Below are positions 6,454 to 10,608 of a stretch of 10,608 bases of DNA, piece by piece. The first letter of the stretch is position 1, and the number at the start of each line of letters is the position of its first letter. The notes beneath the pieces were generated by a model. The model did not search any database and was not told the origin of the DNA. It was given only the letters and a program-made list of their open reading frames with translations. The translations under genes were made by a program, and so were the position numbers. Origin of the DNA: CAYHGV01 sp964356135 (lineage in GTDB: Bacteria; Hydrothermota; Tepidihabitantia; CAYHGV01); contig CAYHGV010000100.1 of NCBI GenBank assembly GCA_964356135.1, positions 1-10,608 on the forward strand. Reading direction: 5' to 3'.

Positions 6454-7626
6454 ATGAATCTAAAAAAGAAACGATGGATTATTATCATCGGCGTTGCGGT
6501 CGTCATCATCCTGGTGGTGGTGCTCAACCTGGGATTTAAGAGTAAAAGCGGAGGAGAGGTTGAGACGGCAGTCGCCCGGCGCGACACGCTCGTCTCGAAA
6601 GTAGCCGCTACCGGTAACCTGAAAGCCCAAGCCCAGGTCAATATTCAGGCGCAAGTAATGGGAAGGATCGATAAGCTCTATGTCAAAGAAGGCGATGTCG
6701 TGAAACGGGGCGACCTCGTTTGTCTTTTGGATCAGACCCAATACCAAGCCGACCTCACTCTGGCGCAGGCGAACTTTCGGCAGCAGGAGCGGATGCTCGT
6801 CCGGGCGGATACGTTGTTCAGTAAAAAGCTGATCGCTCAGGAGGAGTATGAGAAGATGAAGACGAGCTATGATGTCGCCCGTGCCCAGCTCGAACAGGCA
6901 AAAGACCGGTGGGAGAAGACTCGAATCACCTCGCCCATTTCCGGGACGGTCGTCAAGCTCAATATCGAAGAAGGAGAGACGGTTATCATCGGCACGATGA
7001 ACAATCTGGGGACGGTTATGATGACGATTGCCGACCTCTCTCAGATGCTGGCAATTGTCGATGTCGATGAATCGGATGTGACCCAGATTCGACCGGGCCA
7101 GGAGGGCACGGTCGAACTCGATGCTCTGCCCGACAGTGTCTTTGGGGGCACGGTGAATACGGTCGGATATATGCCGATTGAATCGAATCTCACGACTGCA
7201 GTCACCGGCCAGCAGACTACCGCCGATTTTGAGGTCGAAATCGGACTGATCGAAAACTCGCCGCTGTTAAGACCGGGGATGACGGTGTCGGCAGAGATCG
7301 TTACTTCTAAAAAAGCGAATGTGCTGGTAGTGCCGATTCAAGCGGTCGGGAGAAGAAAAATCAAAGGTCGAGAAACCCAGAGTGTCTTTGTGGTGGAAAA
7401 CGGGGTTGCGCGGCTCCGGCCGGTTGAAACCGGTAATTCGAGCGAGACCGATATTGAGATTGTCAAAGGGTTGACCGAGGGCGAAATGGTGGTCAGTGGC
7501 CCGTATAAGATCCTGTCGAAGCTTACCGATGGGGCACGGGTAACGCCGCAAAAAGTCGGGTTGGACGGAAATTCGAGCAGAGGAGATTCTACCCGGCGGC
7601 GCGGATTTATCCGATTCATGAGGTGA
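6454..7626 (+). CDS. Periplasmic adaptor subunit (MacA/HlyD-type membrane fusion protein)
   Basis: This 390-residue protein bridges an inner-membrane pump and the outer-membrane channel. A basic start and membrane anchor occupy about residues 4-27 (MNLKKKRW then a hydrophobic run). The first half-lipoyl segment is about 60-95 (NIQAQVMGRIDKLYVKEGDV and KRGDLV), followed by a short alpha-hairpin (about 96-158). The second lipoyl half is TRITSPISGTVVKLNIEEGE (156-175) with TV following. Beta-barrel and membrane-proximal parts follow, including LRPGMTVSAEIV (272-283) and VPIQAVGRR (293-301). The C-terminus ends in a basic tail. This is the MacA-type layout that pairs with MacB-type permeases. The Shine-Dalgarno AGGAG (about 6441-6445) lies inside the end of the TolC-like gene and the gap is two bases. 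Transported substrate is unknown. Confidence 0.92.
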   Translation: MNLKKKRWIIIIGVAVVIILVVVLNLGFKSKSGGEVETAVARRDTLVSKVAATGNLKAQAQVNIQAQVMGRIDKLYVKEGDVVKRGDLVCLLDQTQYQADLTLAQANFRQQERMLVRADTLFSKKLIAQEEYEKMKTSYDVARAQLEQAKDRWEKTRITSPISGTVVKLNIEEGETVIIGTMNNLGTVMMTIADLSQMLAIVDVDESDVTQIRPGQEGTVELDALPDSVFGGTVNTVGYMPIESNLTTAVTGQQTTADFEVEIGLIENSPLLRPGMTVSAEIVTSKKANVLVVPIQAVGRRKIKGRETQSVFVVENGVARLRPVETGNSSETDIEIVKGLTEGEMVVSGPYKILSKLTDGARVTPQKVGLDGNSSRGDSTRRRGFIRFMR

Positions 7627-7694
7627 TGGCAGCTATCGATGGTAATCACCGGCAGCCGGTCGCAGAATGTTTTTTTCGATAACCGTGAAGAACC

Positions 7695-8357
7695 ATGTTT
7701 TTGAAAGCCACTGATATTGCCATGATTTACGATACCGGCAAGGTATCGGTCGGGGCGCTGAAAGGTGTATCATTGGAAATAGAGCAAGGCGAGTATATTG
7801 CGATTATGGGGCCTTCGGGTTCGGGCAAATCAACCCTGATGCATATTCTGGGGTGTCTCGATACCCCCACCGCGGGCAGCTACTATTTCAAAGACCTGGA
7901 GGTTTCAAAACTGACCGATTTCGAGCTTGCCCGGATTCGCAATCGGGAGATCGGTTTTGTGTTCCAGACCTTCAATCTGTTGCCGCGGTTGACTGCCTTC
8001 CAGAACGTTGAATTGCCGCTCATCTACGCGGGTAGCCCGCGACCGGTGCGCAGGAAACGGGTCGAAGAAGCGTTGACCAGGGTTGGTATCTGGGAGCGGC
8101 GAGACCATCGGACGAACGAGCTCTCCGGTGGTGAAAGCCAGCGGGTTGCGATCGCCCGGGCACTCATCAACCAACCGGCACTCTTGTTGGCGGATGAACC
8201 GACCGGCAATCTCGATTCGGCAACCGGCGCCGAGATCATGTTGGTCTTCGATGCCTTATCCAAGGACGGCAACACGATTATTCTTGTTACTCACGACCTG
8301 CAGATCGCCCGACATGCCCAGCGGATTATCAAGATCAGAGATGGGAAAATTGTTTAA
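7695..8357 (+). CDS. ABC transporter ATP-binding protein (MacB/LolD-type)
   Basis: This 220-residue protein is a complete stand-alone ATPase of the MacB/LolD/FtsE class. It has Walker A GPSGSGKST (39-47), the Q-loop at FVFQTFNLLPRLT (88-100), the signature LSGGESQRVAIARAL (143-157) with E where LSGGQ is usual, Walker B with D-loop ALLLADEPTGNLDSATG (162-178), and the H-loop histidine in VTHD (198-201). The FNLLPRLT/NVELPL segment is typical of this class. It powers the permease encoded next, giving a two-gene MacB in place of the fused ATPase-permease of enterobacteria. The upstream gap is 68 bases with no clear Shine-Dalgarno, the widest spacing within the operon. Confidence 0.93.
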   Translation: MFLKATDIAMIYDTGKVSVGALKGVSLEIEQGEYIAIMGPSGSGKSTLMHILGCLDTPTAGSYYFKDLEVSKLTDFELARIRNREIGFVFQTFNLLPRLTAFQNVELPLIYAGSPRPVRRKRVEEALTRVGIWERRDHRTNELSGGESQRVAIARALINQPALLLADEPTGNLDSATGAEIMLVFDALSKDGNTIILVTHDLQIARHAQRIIKIRDGKIV

Positions 8358-8389
8358 AGGAAGAGGATTTTGCATTGTAGAAGGTATCC

Positions 8390-9628
8390 ATGAGTATCAT
8401 TGAACTCCTGAAGCTATCATTTTCGACCTTTGCTTCGCACCGGATGCGTTCGTTTCTGACCATTCTCGGCATCATTATCGGAGTTTCGACCGTCATCGCC
8501 ATTCTTTCGCTCATTCAGGGATTGAATCGAACGGTCGAGACTCAGATTTCTTCTCTCGGTTCCAACACTATTTTCATTCAGAAGTTTTCTTTTGCAATGG
8601 GCCATGTCAATATTGATGAATTGAGAAGACGGCCCGACCTGACCGAGGATGATGCCGAGGCGATTTCCCGTTTGTCGAGTGTTGCCCGGGTTTCACCGGC
8701 GAAGACCCGGAATGTATCGCAAGTAGACTACCGGGGTCAAAAAGCCGAGCAGGTAGAAATCGTCGGTTCGAATGCCAACATTCAATACACTGCGAACTAT
8801 ACGGTCGATGTCGGACGGTTTATCAACGATGACGACTATACCCATAAGCGGCGGGTTTGCGTGGTTGGAACCTATTTAGTCGATAATCTTTTTCCCTTTG
8901 AAGAGCCGGTAGGACAGGAAATAGAAGTTGAAGGGAACCGGTTTTTGGTCGTTGGGGTTTTGACGCGTAAAGGTAGCTTTTTAGGTCAGTCCCAGGATAA
9001 TGTTGTTATTGTTCCTTTGTCGACTTTTGATAAAACCTTCCCCAAGCCGACCGGACCGATGGCGGTCTTTCGAAGTCTGGAAATCCAGGCGACCGCTAAA
9101 TCGAACAAAGATATGGAAAAAACGATCGATCAGATTCGAGAACTGTTACGGCGGCGGCGGCGCTTGACCTATGACAAACCCGATGATTTTGGTATCAATA
9201 CCCAGGAGACGCTGCGCCAGGTCTACAAAAGCATTACCGGGGTGGCGTTCATCGTGATGATTGCGGTTGCCGCTATTTCGCTGCTGGTCGGCGGCATCGG
9301 TATAATGAATATTATGCTCGTTTCGGTTTCCGAACGCACCCGGGAGATCGGTTTACGAAAAGCGGTCGGTGCAACCAACCGTGATATTTTATACCAGTTT
9401 TTGTTCGAGGCGGTATTTTTAGCCCTGGTCGGTGGTGCGATCGGTATTGCGCTCGGTTTGGGCATTGCCCAGTTCGTCCATTTGGTTTCGCCGTTGCCGG
9501 CGGCGGCACCGATCTGGACGGTTATCATCGGATTTGGCTTCTCGGCGGCAGTCGGCATATTCTTCGGTATTTATCCCGCCAACCGTGCAGCCAAGCTCAA
9601 TCCGATCGTCGCGCTACGCTACGAATAA
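8390..9628 (+). CDS. MacB/FtsX-type ABC permease
   Basis: This 412-residue protein is the membrane component of a type VII (MacB-like) ABC transporter. It has one N-terminal membrane helix (about 21-43, after the RMRSFLTILGIIIG motif), a large periplasmic MacB_PCD domain (about 45-275), then three helices (about 284-312, 334-363, 375-397). The C-terminal FtsX domain has the hallmark GGIGIMNIMLVSVSERTREI (301-320) and GLRKAVGA (321-328), and the terminal PANRAAKLNPIVALRYE tail. The protein looks full length. It lies 32 bases after the ATPase gene. In the known E. coli machine, the permease does not carry substrate across the inner membrane but transmits ATPase motion to push periplasmic substrate into TolC. 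It is the last gene of the operon. Confidence 0.93.
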   Translation: MSIIELLKLSFSTFASHRMRSFLTILGIIIGVSTVIAILSLIQGLNRTVETQISSLGSNTIFIQKFSFAMGHVNIDELRRRPDLTEDDAEAISRLSSVARVSPAKTRNVSQVDYRGQKAEQVEIVGSNANIQYTANYTVDVGRFINDDDYTHKRRVCVVGTYLVDNLFPFEEPVGQEIEVEGNRFLVVGVLTRKGSFLGQSQDNVVIVPLSTFDKTFPKPTGPMAVFRSLEIQATAKSNKDMEKTIDQIRELLRRRRRLTYDKPDDFGINTQETLRQVYKSITGVAFIVMIAVAAISLLVGGIGIMNIMLVSVSERTREIGLRKAVGATNRDILYQFLFEAVFLALVGGAIGIALGLGIAQFVHLVSPLPAAAPIWTVIIGFGFSAAVGIFFGIYPANRAAKLNPIVALRYE

Positions 9629-9671
9629 ACTCCATTAGAACCAAAATCCAGATGTAACCACGAATTCGCTG

Positions 9672-9688
9672 CGGCTCGTAACGAGCCG
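9672..9688. repeat. Short perfect palindrome after the efflux operon
   Basis: CGGCTCGT and ACGAGCCG are perfect 8-base complements around a single central A, 44 bases after the permease stop. As RNA it would form a seven-pair stem with a TAA loop, but no T-run follows, so it does not look like an intrinsic terminator. The layout (8-base arms, one central base) is the same as the palindrome at 10582-10598. Confidence 0.5.
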
Positions 9689-9714
9689 ACGAAACGAGGC
9701 GCACACGAAGAGAA

Positions 9715-9732
9715 ACGAATGAGCACGAATGA
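9715..9732 (+). repeat. Tandem ACGAATGA direct repeat
   Basis: Two copies of ACGAATGA (9715-9722 and 9725-9732) are separated by GC. Related CACGAA words occur just upstream (around 9657-9662 and 9703-9708). This resembles a degraded intergenic repeat interrupted by the palindrome at 9672-9688. Between 9733 and 9860 I see only AT-rich sequence with no gene. Confidence 0.4.
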
Positions 9733-9868
9733 AATCATGGCTTCGAATAAAACCCGAAGCATCTAACGACCCGGAAAAAGAAAAATTATTTTCACTTTAA
9801 TTTGCAATTATTCGTCTAAATGCGTGATTTCTTATCGTTGGATTGAAATTAGATTTACCTACAGATAG

Positions 9869-9903
9869 CGGCACCAATCGGCATCAAGGATGCCGCGGTG
9901 CCG
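9869..9903. repeat. Strong nested hairpin in the gene-poor stretch
   Basis: An outer stem CGGCACC/GGTGCCG (9869-9875 with 9897-9903) encloses an inner stem GGCATC/GATGCC (9880-9885 with 9889-9894) with an AAG loop, thirteen pairs in all with a small internal loop. CCAATC (9874-9879) could alternatively pair with GATTGG (9909-9914), breaking the outer stem. There is no T-run, so a terminator is unlikely. It may be a palindromic repeat or part of a small RNA; neither is shown. Confidence 0.45.
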
Positions 9904-9962
9904 ACGCAGATTGGGTAAGAAATCATAAAAACACTGTAGAAACTGGTCTGATGATCAGTAAG

Positions 9963-10009
9963 AGTATGGCGGATTCGGAACTCGCCCTACAAAGCTTTAG
10001 CGAAGTAGG
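9963..10009. repeat. Repeat unit with tRNA T-arm-like and hairpin parts
   Basis: The first 15 bases, AGTATGGCGGATTCG (9963-9977), recur exactly at 10146-10160 inside the tRNA-like element. GGCGG...TCGCC around ATTCGGAAC resembles a degenerate tRNA T-arm with an oversized loop. It runs into an imperfect hairpin: CCTAC (9986-9990) with GTAGG (10005-10009), and GCT with AGC inside. No protein is supported here. Confidence 0.45.
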
Positions 10010-10028
10010 TTCCTCCCCGAGATACATC

Positions 10029-10056
10029 TTGACAACCGGATAAATTCTTATATTTT
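10029..10056 (+). promoter_or_regulatory. Possible promoter for the tRNA-like/GIY-YIG unit
   Basis: TTGACA (10029-10034, 6/6) is followed after 16 bases by TATTTT (10051-10056, 4/6). Transcription would begin near 10063, so the tRNA-like sequence at 10098-10176 would lie in the 5' leader of the GIY-YIG mRNA. Confidence 0.35.
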
Positions 10057-10066
10057 TAACTATATC

Positions 10067-10089
10067 CTGTTGACTGTTAACTGTTGACT
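10067..10089 (+). repeat. CTGTTGACT direct repeat before the tRNA-like sequence
   Basis: Two identical 9-base copies, 10067-10075 and 10081-10089, are separated by GTTAA. Each contains TTGACT, a -35-like word. The first copy is 16 bases from TACCAT (10092-10097), but that would place transcription start inside the tRNA-like 5' end, so I do not call it a promoter. Confidence 0.45.
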
Positions 10090-10097
10090 ACTACCAT

Positions 10098-10176
10098 TCC
10101 TCGGTAGCTCAATTGGTGGAGCAGGCGGCTGTTAATCCGCCACGAAGTATGGCGGATTCGAGTGCTGCCTAAGGAG
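10098..10176 (+). tRNA. Degenerate tRNA-Asn(GTT)-like sequence
   Basis: The 5' half is nearly canonical. It has an acceptor strand TCCTCGG, T8/A9, a D-arm GCTC/GAGC with GG in the loop, and the anticodon-loop bases CTGTTAA with GTT exactly at positions 34-36. The 3' half has decayed. One extra T after CTGTTAA gives an 8-base anticodon loop if GGCGG pairs with CCGCC. The variable region is about 10 bases. The T-arm (loop TTCGAGT) has an A-G mismatch where G53-C61 is nearly universal, and the acceptor has one mismatch (six of seven pairs to CTAAGGA). No CCA is encoded. It is probably a tRNA-derived pseudogene or mimic; a working tRNA is less likely. Its acceptor 3' strand supplies the ribosome site of the next gene. 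Confidence 0.5.
10146..10160 (+). repeat. Second copy of the 15-base AGTATGGCGGATTCG repeat
   Basis: It is identical to 9963-9977 and forms the variable-loop/T-stem part of the tRNA-like sequence. CGAAGTA just before it (10143-10149) also matches 10001-10007 at the end of the upstream repeat unit, suggesting both ends of that unit contributed to this junction. Confidence 0.6.
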
Positions 10177-10183
10177 GTTTCGA

Positions 10184-10447
10184 ATGGTTTTTTTGGTATA
10201 TGTTTTGAAGTCTGAATCCACCGGTAAAATTTACATTGGTCATACGTCTGACTTTGAACGAAGGATTCGACAGCACAATGACTCGCAGTGTAATTTAACG
10301 CTTTACACCAAACGGAATCCCGGACCATGGATACTTGTCTATAAAGAAGAATATCATACACGAGTTCTTGCTATCCATCGAGAGAAGTTCTTCAAGAGTG
10401 GTCATGGGCGCAAATGGTTGCGTGACAATGTCCCTGCAGAACTCTGA
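10184..10447 (+). CDS. GIY-YIG family small nuclease (COG2827-type)
   Basis: This 87-residue protein is a single GIY-YIG domain of the usual size for the small COG2827/UPF0213-like group. The two tyrosine motifs appear as VYVLKS (5-10) and KIYIGHT (15-21). The catalytic-region arginine is in FERRIRQHN (24-32), and the acidic metal ligand is probably E67 in REKFFKSGHGRKWL (66-79), a signature of this group. GIY-YIG enzymes cut DNA using a single divalent metal; the role of these small stand-alone members is not established. The start is firm: AAGGAGG (10171-10177) ends six bases before the ATG, and most of that SD lies in the 3' acceptor strand of the tRNA-like sequence. Downstream sequence is palindrome-rich and no partner gene is seen. 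It could be a domesticated or mobile tRNA-associated gene. Confidence 0.88.
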   Translation: MVFLVYVLKSESTGKIYIGHTSDFERRIRQHNDSQCNLTLYTKRNPGPWILVYKEEYHTRVLAIHREKFFKSGHGRKWLRDNVPAEL

Positions 10448-10511
10448 TTTAAAAAATTTATTAACGGGAAGGGTGTCGATCACGAGAATTAGCTCGATTG
10501 TAGTTTTACCG

Positions 10512-10534
10512 AATTATTACTCGGAGCAATAATT
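10512..10534 (+). repeat. AT-rich inverted repeat downstream of the GIY-YIG gene
   Basis: AATTATT (10512-10518) and AATAATT (10528-10534) are perfect complements around a 9-base loop and are followed by GTTTTA. It could weakly terminate the GIY-YIG transcript, but the stem has no GC pairs. Confidence 0.25.
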
Positions 10535-10581
10535 GTTTTACACATAGGTTCCTGCCAGAAAGCACGCCGTCATTGCGAGGT

Positions 10582-10598
10582 CGCCATGTTACATGGCG
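10582..10598. repeat. REP-like palindrome at the window end
   Basis: CGCCATGT and ACATGGCG are perfect 8-base complements around a central T, preceded by GTCATTGCGAGG (10570-10581), a word common at the edge of dispersed palindromic repeats in bacteria. The unit probably continues past the window. No gene is visible between 10448 and the end. Confidence 0.5.
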
Positions 10599-10608
10599 CA
10601 CGTAAGCG

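Noticed and set aside
7648..7676. Possible terminator between the adaptor and ATPase genes (ACCGG-CAG-CCGGT, then a T-run)
   Set aside because: The five-pair stem is separated from the T-run by about nine bases, and the adaptor and ATPase belong to one machine, so a terminator here is unlikely.
9843..10043. A 66-codon open frame in the gene-poor stretch
   Set aside because: It starts at a TTG without a ribosome site and spans both the nested hairpin and the repeat unit, so it is better explained as structured noncoding sequence.
10335..10532. A 65-codon frame overlapping the GIY-YIG gene
   Set aside because: It is out of frame with the clear nuclease domain and has no domain or Shine-Dalgarno of its own.
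9629..10608. CRISPR array or classical insertion sequence
   Set aside because: Repeats are few, short and irregularly spaced, and no transposase or Cas gene is present; only the small GIY-YIG gene is supported.

Overview
The window reads as a chromosomal piece of an uncultured-type Gram-negative (diderm) bacterium of moderate GC. The envelope is inferred from a TolC-like outer-membrane channel paired with a MacA/MacB-type efflux system. I cannot place the phylum. Two divergent genes appear to be transcribed without a leader, while genes inside operons and near the window ends carry good Shine-Dalgarno (SD) sequences, so both modes of translation start seem to be in use.

Left third, minus strand (1-3347). 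A three-gene surface-polysaccharide block runs right to left: a family 2 glycosyltransferase (WbbL/rhamnosyltransferase-like), a radical SAM/SPASM enzyme and a family 4 glycosyltransferase. The genes overlap by 10 nt and 1 nt, which indicates translational coupling. Beyond them lies a near-consensus sigma70-type promoter (TTGACA, 16 nt, TAGAAT), a foldable leader of about 105 nt and a strong SD. These precede the first 24 codons of a histidine kinase whose phospho-acceptor H-box starts almost at the initiator methionine; the rest is off the window.

Middle (3348-9628), plus strand. A PyrE-like phosphoribosyltransferase with an unassigned N-terminal extension of about 120 residues comes first. 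It is followed by a tight operon: Yip1-like membrane protein, TolC-like channel, periplasmic adaptor (MacA/HlyD class), ABC ATPase and MacB/FtsX-type permease. The last four form a complete tripartite ABC efflux or export machine with channel, adaptor, motor and mechanotransmitting permease.

Right end (9629-10608). A gene-poor stretch of about 550 bases holds short palindromes, a strong nested hairpin, a 15-base direct repeat and a degenerate tRNA-Asn(GTT)-like sequence. The acceptor 3' strand of that tRNA-like element is also the SD of a small GIY-YIG (COG2827-type) nuclease gene. The window ends in REP-like palindromic sequence. This right end is the most unusual part: it looks like a tRNA-associated mobile or repeat element rather than ordinary operon structure.
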